This document shows, piece after piece, positions 35,691 through 44,604 of a stretch of DNA of 64,000 bases. The stretch is taken from the NCBI GenBank assembly GCA_963827155.1, contig CAWGZV010000002.1:434001-498000 (forward strand), given 5' to 3'. A program made the translations under genes and the position numbers. Under the pieces are notes generated by a model, which ran no database searches, was not told the origin of the DNA, and worked only from the letters and a program-made list of their open reading frames with translations. How positions within the stretch are numbered: the first letter of the stretch is position 1; each line of letters starts with the position of its first letter. This stretch comes from UTCFX2 sp963827155. GTDB lineage: Bacteria > Chloroflexota > Anaerolineae > Anaerolineales > UBA4823.

Positions 35691-36269
35691 TCAGGAGGTC
35701 CTACCCATAAGACTAGCTTGTGGAGGGACTAGCGTGAACCGGGGGTGGTTTAGGATCTCGCGCAAATCTTGGATATCCACATCTTTTTGCAGGAAGTGGA
35801 TATTCGCTCTTTCCATTTGTTTCCGGTATCGACCGATCAAATCATCGTCGATGAACAGGCTGGTTTCTGGACGGACCAAGAAACCGTCTTTTTGGAAACT
35901 GCTGATTATGGATTTAATCATTCGATCTTTCTGGCTGCTCCATTCGGCGACTGCATGTACGAAGAAATCGCCGATCATGAAGCCGCGTAGGGCACTGAAG
36001 ACCGGTTCAGGATGATTATAGCTTGCTAACGAAATCAGGACATTCCGCTGCTTGAGCTCGAGTAAGAGGTTTGGGACCTCAGGAAATAGTCGAAATCTTC
36101 TGCCATCATTTCGAAGGATGGTGCGATCATCCAGGGTTGAAAATGTGTAATCTTCACGTCCCTGATCAAACCAATCGGTACCTGAGATATAACCGCCATC
36201 CAGACCGTACCAGAGGGTGTCATCTCCATCAAAAACCACCAATGAGATAACAATTGAGGGATATTTCAT
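35691..36269 (-). CDS. HAD-superfamily phosphatase (MDP-1-like)
   Basis: A phosphatase of the HAD fold with the Mg-dependent phosphatase-1 pattern. Motif I is LVVFDGDDTLWYG, motif II LISLASYNHPEPV, and motifs III/IV are KDRMIKSI and LFIDDDLIGR. No cap domain is present between motifs I and II, in line with MDP-1. It may act on a damaged or phosphorylated sugar or protein; the substrate is unknown. It stands alone between two plus-strand genes. Confidence 0.82.
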   Translation of the reverse strand: MKYPSIVISLVVFDGDDTLWYGLDGGYISGTDWFDQGREDYTFSTLDDRTILRNDGRRFRLFPEVPNLLLELKQRNVLISLASYNHPEPVFSALRGFMIGDFFVHAVAEWSSQKDRMIKSIISSFQKDGFLVRPETSLFIDDDLIGRYRKQMERANIHFLQKDVDIQDLREILNHPRFTLVPPQASLMGRTS

Positions 36270-36388
36270 GGGAAAATTGGATTTTCCTGATTCATTGGAT
36301 TATCCTTATTATATTCGGAGATGAACTTGAGTCACGGAGAGACAATCTGCGGGATAATATCCGAAAGGATTTTAGAAATTTTAAATGA

Positions 36389-36394
36389 TATAAT
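36389..36394 (+). promoter_or_regulatory. Candidate -10 box of the DUF1573-like selenoprotein gene
   Basis: TATAAT, about 28 bp before the start codon. No good -35 is seen at 17 bp. A strong GGAGG (36409-36413) lies 8 nt before the ATG. Confidence 0.45.
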
Positions 36395-36421
36395 TTCGAC
36401 CTATTTACGGAGGTATTGAGA

Positions 36422-36940
36422 ATGACGGAAGATAAGTCAAGAACAACTTCTCTTAAGAACTCGCGAAGCTTTACAGTATGGATCATCATCAGCATCGGGC
36501 TGATACTTGCGGCGGGAGCGATTATCTCTCTGGCTAATAAGAATAGGGAAGGATTCCAGCCTGCTGTTTCCGGAGCGCCAAAATTAAAAATCCTGCGGAT
36601 AGTCAGCGGATCTGATACCGTTGTGGATGGAAATGAGGTGGATTTTGGAGATATTCGGGTGGGTGACCCGGCTAAGGTCTCATATACTTTGACCAATATC
36701 GGAGATAAACCACTAGAGTTTGAAGAACCACCTTGGATTGAAGTAAAGGAAGGATGCTGACCGCCTACTCCTTCCATCGGTTCGATGGTCATTAATCCAG
36801 GGAAAACTACAACATTAACAATCGAATTTACGATGAGTCCGGGGATGGGTGGTCCGCACGATTTTAGAATTCATCTTGCGACAAATGATCCAAGCGAGGA
36901 TCAGGAAGAGCTTGTGGTTCTCTCGAATTGGATCGAATAG
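36422..36940 (+). CDS. DUF1573-like membrane-anchored selenoprotein candidate (Cys-Sec motif)
   Basis: 172 residues if UGA is read as selenocysteine. An N-terminal membrane helix (about 19-38) is followed by an Ig-like DUF1573 domain facing outward (DFGDIRVGDPAKVSYTLTNIGDKPLEF). Residue 113 is encoded by TGA (36758-36760) in the string EGC-U-PPTPSIG. Chloroflexota relatives, from memory, have a CCPP motif here, so U replaces the second Cys. The frame continues unbroken for 59 more codons and keeps family features (MSPGMGGPHDFRIHLATNDP). A SECIS-like hairpin follows. GGAGG and ATG 36422 define the start. The alternative is a nonsense mutation or error; an exact hit on a redox cysteine in two adjacent genes makes that less likely. 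Confidence 0.78.
36758..36791 (+). promoter_or_regulatory. Candidate bacterial SECIS element
   Basis: The UGA itself is in the base stem: TGACC (36758-36762) pairs with GGTCA (36787-36791). An apical stem ATC/GAT (36776-36778 with 36784-36786), extendable to CCATC/GATGG, carries a loop GGTTC (36779-36783). The GGU in the loop begins 18 nt after the UGA, close to the spacing in E. coli fdhF. Not energy-checked. Confidence 0.6.
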
Positions 36941-37009
36941 TACTTTTCGAGCGGCTTACCCAGATTGTGTCGGGATCCAGACCTGTTCAATCAAGATGAA
37001 AAAAGGAAA

Positions 37010-37046
37010 AATAATAGCGCCCGAATTGTAAATGGGCGCTATTATT
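37010..37046. terminator. Bidirectional terminator shared by the two selenoprotein candidates
   Basis: Perfect 13-bp stem (37010-37022 with 37034-37046) and 11-nt loop. On the minus strand it is followed by TTTTCC and a T run; on the plus strand by an AT-rich stretch. It sits between the two convergent genes (ends 36940 and 37130). Confidence 0.88.
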
Positions 37047-37129
37047 TATATATAATGACCCTTGACAAATCCTGTGATACCGGAAAGCAAAAATCCATGT
37101 GAGCATCAACCGGCGATGGCGGTACGGAG

Positions 37130-37903
37130 TTATTTTGCGAATTGATCAATCAATTGTGAAAAAGCCTCAAATGGTTGAGCACCCACCAGCGGAGTGCCGT
37201 TCACCAGGAAACTCGGTGTGCTCTGAACTCCCAATTGCTTGGCGTATTGAGACTGCTGCTCCACCGTGTCTTTATATTTTCCCGAATCCAGACATTCATT
37301 GAACGATTGGGTATCCAGCTCAAGCTCCATGGCAAATTTCTTGAGATTCTCGCTTGAGAATGCGCCTTGATTCTCTCCGTTTTGATGGGTGAAGAGGTAA
37401 TCGTGGTATTCCCAGAATTTATTCTGATCTGAAGCACATTCACTGGCTTCGGCTGCAATTTTGGATTCGTCTCCAAGAAATGCAAAATGAAAATAACCCA
37501 AGCGAACTTTTCCATCTTTGACATATTGTTCTTCGATCTGACGACCCGCGTCAGTGGCCCAGCGGCCGCAATATGGTCATTGATAATCGCTAAATTCGAT
37601 AATTGTAACCGGGGCATTTTCATCGCCTTTGAAATGGCGGGTCTCTCCTATGATCATCCCCATCAATTCTTGATTTGTGGCTGAACGAGTCTGTACTGCC
37701 GCCGCAACTGCGGTGGAAGTGCCACGGGCAGCAGTCGCCTCAGGACCGATGGTTCCACGAGCGAGGTATCCCAATCCCAATCCAATGAACAGCATAACAA
37801 GCCCGACCAGAGGTGTCACCCATTTTTTGGATGAATGAGCCGGTGATACTACCTCTTGCTCGGGTTCAACAGGTGTTTGATTCAAATCGTCGTATTGATC
37901 CAT
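37130..37903 (-). CDS. DsbA-family thiol oxidoreductase, selenoprotein candidate (U-P-Y-C active site)
   Basis: 257 residues. An acidic N-terminus, a membrane helix (about 29-49) and then an extracytoplasmic thioredoxin fold with DsbA-type helical insertion. Active site: VTIIEFSDYQ-U-PYCGRWATDAG, where TGA (37577-37579) replaces the first Cys of CPYC (residue 109). The frame then stays open for 148 codons to 37130, including GYFHFAFLGDES, WEYHDYLF and the cis-Pro motif STPSFLVNG. Disulfide oxidoreductases with Sec at exactly this residue are known. Probable role: thiol-disulfide exchange outside the membrane. The other reading is a nonsense mutation at the active-site Cys. It is convergent with the DUF1573-like gene. 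Confidence 0.82.
37556..37579 (-). promoter_or_regulatory. Possible SECIS-like hairpin after the DsbA-like UGA
   Basis: On the minus strand, GGCC (37564-37567) pairs with GGCC (37556-37559) around a GCTG loop, beginning 9 nt after the TGA. TGAC at the UGA can pair with GTCA further on. The loop lacks a clear GGU, so this is weaker than the element in the partner gene. Confidence 0.35.
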
Positions 37904-38131
37904 AAATATTCAATCCCTCGTTTTTTAATGTAGCCTCTCGCGCTGAAACAATTGGTATCTTCAATGCTTCAAGATTAATTTGGGTATTATAGCTTATTTA
38001 CGCAAGTGTCAAATGAAGGTTTCTATAACGCTAGCGCCAAGAATACCAGGTTTGTCTGCCTTGCAAAGGAACACGGTTGTGGTAAATTAGATGAGAAGGA
38101 ATTTTCTCGGAAAGACGAATGCGAGGATCCT

Positions 38132-39145
38132 GTGAGCATAATCGATCCCAACCTACCCCTCATTGATCTTCACCGGCATTTAGATGGCAGTATTCGGCTG
38201 GAGACAATCCTAGAGCTGGCAAAGAAATTTCAGCTTGACATCCCTGCAAACTCGGTGGAAGAACTGCGCCCATTGGTACAAGTTACTGACCCTCAACCGG
38301 GGGTCATGGTTTTTATTGAGAAATTCTATTGGATGACCCATGTCCTGGTAGATTATGATGCCTGCCGGCGCGTAGCTTATGAAAATATAGAAGATGCCGC
38401 CAAAGAAGGGTTGGATTATGTTGAACTGAGGTTCAGTCCATGGTTTATGGCTGCAGCGAACGCGCTCGATCCAGCGGGAGTGGTGGAGGTGATTTGTGAT
38501 GGGATTGAGGCGGGCAGCAAAGATTTCGGGCTGCCAGTAAAACTGATCGGAATTATCAGCAGGACTTATGGACCAGAAATTGGGATGAAAGAGCTGGGAT
38601 CGCTGCTTTCACAGCGAGGGAGAATTGCGGCGCTCGATCTAGCAGGAGACGAGCTGAATTATCCGGCACGACTTTTCGAGAGACATTTTCAAATCGCCCG
38701 AGAGAATGGATTTGAAGTTACAACTCATGCAGGAGAGAGCGACAGGGCGAGCAGCATTTGGGACGCGATCAGGCTGTTAGGGGCTAAACGCATCGGACAT
38801 GGCGTGACAGCCATTGAAGACCCTCCTTTGATCGATTTTTTGCATGATAACCAGATCGCGATCGAATGCAATCTTACAAGTAATGTACAAACAAGCACAG
38901 TTACTGACTATCAAAGCCATCCGCTTCGCCAATTCGTAGAGGCGGGCTTGCTCGCCACAATCAATACGGATGATCCTGGGATCAGCAATATTGACTTGAA
39001 ATATGAATATGAGATCGCAGCACCGCTGGCTGGATTGAGCCCTGAACAAATTCGCCTGCTCCAGCGGAATGCACTTAAGGCTGCATTTCTGAGTGAAGCC
39101 GAAAGAGAAATGATCGTTCAACGATTACCGCATAAGAATATTTAG
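38132..39145 (+). CDS. add: Adenosine deaminase
   Basis: Hydrolyses adenosine to inosine in purine salvage. Zinc enzyme with a TIM barrel. Metal and catalytic residues are visible in LIDLHRHLDGS (HxH), VTTHAGES (His/Glu), IGHGVTAI and ATINTDDPGI (Asp-Asp). I place the start at GTG 38132 because GAGG lies just upstream and the usual N-terminus (MSIIDPNLPLIDLHRHLDG) follows; an upstream extension of 42 codons has no family similarity. Length is then 337 aa, normal. It is convergent with the propeller protein gene. Confidence 0.92.
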   Translation: MSIIDPNLPLIDLHRHLDGSIRLETILELAKKFQLDIPANSVEELRPLVQVTDPQPGVMVFIEKFYWMTHVLVDYDACRRVAYENIEDAAKEGLDYVELRFSPWFMAAANALDPAGVVEVICDGIEAGSKDFGLPVKLIGIISRTYGPEIGMKELGSLLSQRGRIAALDLAGDELNYPARLFERHFQIARENGFEVTTHAGESDRASSIWDAIRLLGAKRIGHGVTAIEDPPLIDFLHDNQIAIECNLTSNVQTSTVTDYQSHPLRQFVEAGLLATINTDDPGISNIDLKYEYEIAAPLAGLSPEQIRLLQRNALKAAFLSEAEREMIVQRLPHKNI

Positions 39146-39194
39146 AGGATTATCGTAGAAGATGGGGCAATTACGGGATCTTTGATATGATTGG

Positions 39195-40701
39195 TTACCA
39201 ATCGGGGTTGTAATAATTCGCAGGCGCGTTGGTAATCCGGGTCATCTCCAAGGTGGATAAATGGAGCTGAAATAGCTGGAGGTACTGCTCTCTGCGAAGC
39301 GACAAAAGAATAGATTCTCCATCAGGGGACCAAGCGGGCCGGCTTGGGGAAGGACCGGGATTTTCGTAAGTTGTTATTTCCTCCAGATCCTCTCCGCTGG
39401 ACCTGGCCCGATATAGACGCCAGCTACCGCTCCGATTTGACCAAAATGCTAACCACTGCCCATCAGGCGACCAGACCGGCAGGATATCTTGAAAAGGGCT
39501 TTTAATGAGAAGGCGAGGCTCTGAACCATCAATTGCCATGACATAGATATCCAGATTTCCACCTCGGTTGCTCTGGAAAGCGATCAGACTTCCATCGGGA
39601 GACCAGCATGGGTATTGGTCATCGGCAGGATTGCTGGTCAGGTTTCTTGTGGAATTTTCAAAAATTGAAGCGGTGTAGATCTCCCAATTGCCATCGCGAT
39701 CGGTATGGAAAGCGAGCTGATCATCCATGGGAGACCAAACAGGCGAACCTTCTTCGTGAGGAGTTGATGAAATGGTGGCAATCTTGGTTCCTTCTGGATC
39801 GATGAAGACAATTTCCCCATTGCCAGTCTTATGGCTTACATAAGCGATGTAATATTGATCCGAAGACCAGGCGGGTTCGGCGGCTCTTCCAAAGTCGGAG
39901 GTTAATCTAGTCAGCCCGGTGCCATCTGGGTTCATGGCAAATATTTCTTCAGTTCCATCCTGATCAGAAACGAGGGAAATGCGTGCTGAAGAATAGCTTG
40001 CTGGTGTTGGAACTTCAAAAAAGAAGGGCGGAAGGTCCTTAAAATTGAGCTGAAAGGCGCCATCACGAATACGCGAGTGCGGAATCGGTGCTGCGAGCCA
40101 GCAATCGCCTAAGAGGGTCACCAGATATTTGTGAGCTTGAAGATCTTCGATGCTCAAGTCGGGATAACCCGACTGCTTATGCACAAAAGTCAATCCAAGA
40201 TCGGCACCAGAAAACAGTTCGATCAAGGAATCTCCAGTTGTGCAGGTGAAATTCATCCGCAGGAACACATAACTTTGTAATGGGTCACGGCGAGTAGGGG
40301 GAGAATAGGTCCGACCAAGGGCGCTGATGTAAGCAGGAAAGTCGACCGATTCAAGCTGCCAGATTTGCTGCTCATTTGTGATCTGGTTTGGAGCGGGAGT
40401 TAATGATGGTATTGTGAACTCGGTGGGGAGTCAAATGCAGCGATCGAATTGGGATTAACGTGGTGGTATGGGTCGGGCTTGCGGTCAATGTTGGTGTCGA
40501 AGAAGGGATTTTGTTTGGCGTGAATGTGGCGGTAGGAAATGGAGATGGAGTATTGGACAACGTGGGAGCTAAAGTTGGGGGATTTATAAAAGTAAACAAC
40601 CTCCCGGGGAGGGCACAAAATGGAGAAAATAATCCTACCAGAAAGAAGAATCGCCAGGCGACCATTCGCTTTGATCTAGATTTGAGATGGGAAATGCGCA
40701 T
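39195..40701 (-). CDS. TolB-like beta-propeller surface protein with Pro/Thr linker, frameshifted
   Basis: The C-terminal part (to 39195) has repeated PD40/TolB blades (PDGTGLTRLTSDFGRAAEPAWSSD, SPVWSPMDDQLAFHTDRDG, YPCWSPDGSLIAFQSNRGG and others, about six in all), which form a propeller. The N-terminal part begins near 40701 (MRISHLKSRSKRMVAW), with a hydrophobic export segment and a Pro/Thr/Ser linker. The joining region (about 40390-40440) changes frame: one frame runs EFTIPSLTPAPNQITNEQQIWQLESVDFPAYISALG into the propeller. At least one single-base shift is therefore needed. Probably a cell-surface binding or scaffolding protein. The exact breakpoint is uncertain because of the linker's low complexity. 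Confidence 0.7.
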
Positions 40702-40841
40702 GACAATCCAATTATAAAGGCTACCTGGGTGAAGCGGATCTGTGATCAACTATCCGTCTGGAGGACGATTTGGCATGCAACTATTTTGAATCCCAAACGT
40801 AATAATTATGAAGATAAATCTAGATTTTGAAAGGAAAACGA

Positions 40842-40991
40842 ATGAGCATCTGGCGAGTTTTATTATGCATTTTCTTTCCCCCGCTGGCAGTCCTTGATAA
40901 AGGCTGCGGGTCTATCCTTATTGTGATGATATTGACTGTCGTCGGCTGGGTGCCTGGCGTGATCGGTGCACTAGTAATTAATAATCGGTGA
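40842..40991 (+). CDS. Pmp3/UPF0057 (YqaE) family small membrane protein
   Basis: A 49-residue protein with two membrane helices. It starts MSIWRVLLCIFFPPLAVLD, followed by KGCGSILIVMILTVVGWVPG and VIGALVINNR, the full Pmp3 pattern (FFPPLAV, GWVPGVIGA). Such proteins modulate membrane potential or salt stress tolerance in other organisms; the function in bacteria is less certain. A good AAGGAAAA precedes the ATG. It lies between two minus-strand propeller genes. Confidence 0.9.
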   Translation: MSIWRVLLCIFFPPLAVLDKGCGSILIVMILTVVGWVPGVIGALVINNR

Positions 40992-41017
40992 TCTAAGATA
41001 ATCTGTCATATAAGGTC

Positions 41018-42388
41018 CTACGGGCGCCATTCGAAATATTTACCTTCCATCACCTCTCGAAGATCTTCATCTTCAAGATTATAGAGAAAGATTTCTGGCT
41101 GCTTAAGATCAGCAGTCGTCCAGGCGCCCGTGCTGTCCTGTGTCAGACAAGAGGTGAAAGCGAGCCATTTCCCATCGGGTGATAATTTTGGGGATAAACC
41201 TGGGTACAAGTCCTCGCGGTTGGATGTGCCCGATTCCCAGCTCTGCATTGGAAGCACGTCAAACTCAGCATCTAAACCGCAGGCTGCCTGCCAGGCGTCA
41301 GGATCTTCGCTGGGGCAGGGAGATACGTGTGAAAATATCCCCCATCCTAAATCTGATGCTAAGTCGATCTCTTTTAGATTGACCTGGGACATCTGGAAAT
41401 CCTGAATTGCATCTGTGGTGAAGCGAATCAGATAGACCATAGAAGAATACTGCTTACAGTCCTGCACAGAAGGAAAAACATTCGAAAGGGTGAATCCATC
41501 GCCAACAAGCGTGAGGCCTGCTCCAAAAGATTGAGCGCGACCAAAATCTTGACCAAGTTGGATAAATTCTTTCGCAAGTAGATCAAATTCGAATAGCTGA
41601 AAGCTGCAATCCAATTCTTTACAAAGGGTCGGATGAGACAGGGTTCCAATCAGACGTCCATCCCGGAGAAATACGGGTTGTCCGGTGAAACCACCGGGAA
41701 TGATTCCTTCGCTAAAAGATGCTCCCCAATCAACCGGGTCTTCGATCCGATACATGGTATTACTTGTGTCAAGGGCTAAGATCATCCAGCCAATCATGCC
41801 TGGAGTTTGTTCGCTTTCAGGGTTCCATAAGACGACCCAGCGCTGATCGGGAGAGACGACCAGCCTCCGTTCGACTGCTGCCTGTTCCTCCGTTAAACCT
41901 AGCTCCAGACAGGAAGTGCGGACACTGCCATCTCGGTGATAAAAACACAGATTTTTACCATTGTAGGCGATGATGCGCTCACCGTCGGGGGTCCAGGTGA
42001 AACCCTTGATATCTCCAGCAATCGTTAGTGGATAAGGCTCACTTCCGGGTCCATCGAGAAGCCAGATATCACCCGCCTTTAGGAAAGCCAAAGCCGGTCC
42101 CGAGGCAGGCAGAAATGTCGGAGTGACCTGCAAGTTGGGGAGGAGTGGATAATTTTGTTCAGAAGCGGGTGGTGTGGGGTTTATTAATTCATGAGCAATC
42201 TCTGGCGTTTCGGAGGCTTTCTGGGTGACCTGATTTCCAAGAGGTGTGATTGGCGCTAAGGTGGAGATGCTCGCAGAAGGCGAGGAGGCGGGAAGCGGTT
42301 CGACAGACTGCTTGGGGCTGCAGGAGGATAATGAAAAGAACAGGACCACGAGCCCGATCAAAACTATCTGATGATCACTGGATTTCAT
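41018..42388 (-). CDS. TolB/PD40-type propeller lipoprotein
   Basis: Lipoprotein signal with lipobox LSSC (about 20-23), then a Ser/Pro/Thr linker and propeller-like repeats (LLDGPGSEPYPLTIAGDIKGFTWTPDGERIIAYNG, VVSPDQRWVVLWNPE, GLSPKLSPDGKWLAFTSC). Probably displayed on the cell surface. Resembles the other propeller gene nearby but is not a simple duplicate. No enzyme motif is visible. Confidence 0.82.
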   Translation of the reverse strand: MKSSDHQIVLIGLVVLFFSLSSCSPKQSVEPLPASSPSASISTLAPITPLGNQVTQKASETPEIAHELINPTPPASEQNYPLLPNLQVTPTFLPASGPALAFLKAGDIWLLDGPGSEPYPLTIAGDIKGFTWTPDGERIIAYNGKNLCFYHRDGSVRTSCLELGLTEEQAAVERRLVVSPDQRWVVLWNPESEQTPGMIGWMILALDTSNTMYRIEDPVDWGASFSEGIIPGGFTGQPVFLRDGRLIGTLSHPTLCKELDCSFQLFEFDLLAKEFIQLGQDFGRAQSFGAGLTLVGDGFTLSNVFPSVQDCKQYSSMVYLIRFTTDAIQDFQMSQVNLKEIDLASDLGWGIFSHVSPCPSEDPDAWQAACGLDAEFDVLPMQSWESGTSNREDLYPGLSPKLSPDGKWLAFTSCLTQDSTGAWTTADLKQPEIFLYNLEDEDLREVMEGKYFEWRP

Positions 42389-42424
42389 TTCTCAAACCTC
42401 CGAGAGGCTTTAAGCCATTCTACC

Positions 42425-43087
42425 TTAAAGCATCAATTGATTACCATTCTGCTTTAACCAACTTCGATGAGATTTGTAATCTGGCTCGATCGATCGCACC
42501 CGCTCCCAAAAGCGTTTCGAATGATTGGGGTGTTCAACGTGGATGAGCTCATGGATAATCACGTAATCGATGGAGGCGAGAGGCGCCATCACAAGCCGCC
42601 AGGAGAAAGATAAATTCATTTTACTGCTACATGATCCCCAACGGGTGCGGGCACTCGTTATTCGGATCTGGTTGTAGGTTAATCCAAATTTATGCCCGAG
42701 GAAAGCCGTTCTTTCAGTGAAAATTCTTTTTGCCTCAGCTTTGTACCAATTCTTAAAAATTTCCGCAGGATGTTGGCGGGCATTTACATTCATCATGAAT
42801 GAGCGTTCAAGTACCAGCAGCTTCTCCTGTTTTTCTCGATATTCAAGCGGATAGCCTTTTCCTAAATAATAAAAAAGCTCTCCAGGAAGATATTGGTGGA
42901 CTTTAAGCTTACGGCTTCTCGCGACCGCCTGGTTTTTTTGGATCCACTCGGATTTGTCCCGAACAAATCGGTCAATTAGCATAGGGCTAACACCGATTGG
43001 CGCTCTGACGGTAAGATTTCCATCAGGATCGATGATCAATGCGATCGTTTTTCGTCGGGATCGGATGATTCGCATGGTAGCGACCAA
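42425..43087 (-). CDS. YgjP-like metallopeptidase (M48-related, DUF45)
   Basis: A 220-residue DUF45 (WSS/YgjP) protein. The zinc motif is YVIIHELIHVEHPNHSKRFW (HExxH plus distant His), preceded by the family's ARTRWGSCSSKMNLSFSWRLVMAP. The N-terminal SRRKTIALIIDPDGNLTVRAP also fits. These proteins are often found with type I restriction systems, but none is seen here. Intact, monocistronic. Confidence 0.92.
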   Translation of the reverse strand: MVATMRIIRSRRKTIALIIDPDGNLTVRAPIGVSPMLIDRFVRDKSEWIQKNQAVARSRKLKVHQYLPGELFYYLGKGYPLEYREKQEKLLVLERSFMMNVNARQHPAEIFKNWYKAEAKRIFTERTAFLGHKFGLTYNQIRITSARTRWGSCSSKMNLSFSWRLVMAPLASIDYVIIHELIHVEHPNHSKRFWERVRSIEPDYKSHRSWLKQNGNQLML

Positions 43088-43182
43088 ATTATAACCGCCC
43101 TAAGGATGTCGCACTCGATCAATCTGAAGGCGGACCTTTGAAGACAGAAACGAGCGCATCTTTGTGTTGATGGAGATCAAGG

Positions 43183-43188
43183 TATAAT
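43183..43188 (+). promoter_or_regulatory. Candidate -10 box before the serine protease gene
   Basis: TATAAT 59 bp before the ATG at 43247. No convincing -35 at standard spacing. Confidence 0.35.
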
Positions 43189-43246
43189 TCTTGCAAGCTC
43201 ATTTATAAATCTTCATATTTTTTATCTGCAGCATTGGTGATGCGAA

Positions 43247-44590
43247 ATGAAGCGGGAACTCTCTGTTAGCCTGATAATTTTGGGAATCATTACTCTGGTG
43301 CTTATCACAGCGGCTGCCATCCTGCTCTGGCGAGGTTCGGTGCAATCGATAATTGCTTCAAGACCAAACATGGCGGTCTATGTTCAAGCGCCTCCAACTG
43401 CGGAAATTGGCAGCGACATAGAACTAACCCTGATGGTGGAAAATGACGGTAAAGAAATCGCCTCAATCGATGAAATCCGCCTGCCGCCAGCGATGACGGA
43501 TTCGGCAGTCATCAAGGCGGTATTCCCTTCAATGCATCCAGGACAACAGGAATTTACCGGGGAATATACAAAATACCTGATCGGGATCTTGCTTGAGCCA
43601 GGTGAAAGACGAGAATTCAAGATCCAACTGATGCCGTGGCAGATCGCGGATGTTGCCGATAATATTGGAGTTTTATCGGGGGAAGACACCATCGCAGTTG
43701 GATTTCGGATCGTTTTTAATAAACCAATCGCAGAAGCAGGATCAACGTTAACCGCCTTGCCGACCCCAACGCAAACCTGGACACCCACCCCTTCAACCGT
43801 TCCATCTCCTCAAGCGACCTTAATGCCGACTTCAACTTCCATCATCCTTCCATATAAATCGGTGGTTAAGATCATCGCAAAAGTGAAACATTCCAGCCTG
43901 CTCCGAAATTTGTGGGGAGGGTCAGGCACAATCGTGTCTGAAGATGGTTATATATTAACGAACGCCCACCTGGTGCTACCCGTGCCTGGAGCGCGTCCGG
44001 ATGTATTTGTAATTGCCATCACGGAAGATCCATCTGAACCGCCGCTAGAGATGTATTATGCCGAGCCGATATTGACAGATGAAGAACTCGATCTGGCGGT
44101 CATCCAAATCACGACCGATATGGATTTAAGACCGATCGATTGGAAAAATACGAAGTTGACCAATGTTCCATTAGGGAATTCTGATGAAATTCAGCTTGGC
44201 GAGCCACTAACGATACTCGGCTACCCCGGCATTGGCGGGCAAACAATTACCTTGACAAGTGGTAATGTTGGAGGTTTTACGGCTCAAAAAGGGTATGGCG
44301 ATCGGGCATTTATAAAGACTTCTGCCACAATTTCTGGAGGCACGAGCGGCGGGCTGGTTTTGAATTCAAATGGCCAGATGATCGCGATCCCAACTCAGTT
44401 AGGTTCTGGCGTCGAAGATGAAGTAGTCGATTGCCGCGTCATCACGGATACAAATGGAGACGGCAAAATCAACCAGTTCGATGCGTGCGTACCTGTCGGT
44501 GGTTTCATCAATGCACTCCGTCCAATCAATCTGGCAAGGGCGATGATCGATGGGGCGAGAAGGATCACCGGAAGCGAAAATCCCCAGTAA
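43247..44590 (+). CDS. Membrane-anchored trypsin-like serine protease with calcium-loop-like insert
   Basis: An N-terminal membrane helix (about 9-29) and an Ig-like region (about 40-155, TAEIGSDIELTLMVENDGKE), then a Pro/Thr linker and a DegP/S1C-type protease domain (about 200-445). The catalytic triad is visible: His in YILTNAHLVLP, Asp in EELDLAVIQI, and Ser in SGGTSGGLVL. Near the end, within an extra segment, DTNGDGKINQFDACV matches an EF-hand/dockerin-type calcium loop. No PDZ domain follows. It probably cleaves surface or misfolded proteins outside the membrane; the calcium loop may control it. Confidence 0.87.
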   Translation: MKRELSVSLIILGIITLVLITAAAILLWRGSVQSIIASRPNMAVYVQAPPTAEIGSDIELTLMVENDGKEIASIDEIRLPPAMTDSAVIKAVFPSMHPGQQEFTGEYTKYLIGILLEPGERREFKIQLMPWQIADVADNIGVLSGEDTIAVGFRIVFNKPIAEAGSTLTALPTPTQTWTPTPSTVPSPQATLMPTSTSIILPYKSVVKIIAKVKHSSLLRNLWGGSGTIVSEDGYILTNAHLVLPVPGARPDVFVIAITEDPSEPPLEMYYAEPILTDEELDLAVIQITTDMDLRPIDWKNTKLTNVPLGNSDEIQLGEPLTILGYPGIGGQTITLTSGNVGGFTAQKGYGDRAFIKTSATISGGTSGGLVLNSNGQMIAIPTQLGSGVEDEVVDCRVITDTNGDGKINQFDACVPVGGFINALRPINLARAMIDGARRITGSENPQ

Positions 44591-44604
44591 ACATCGAGGT
44601 GGAA

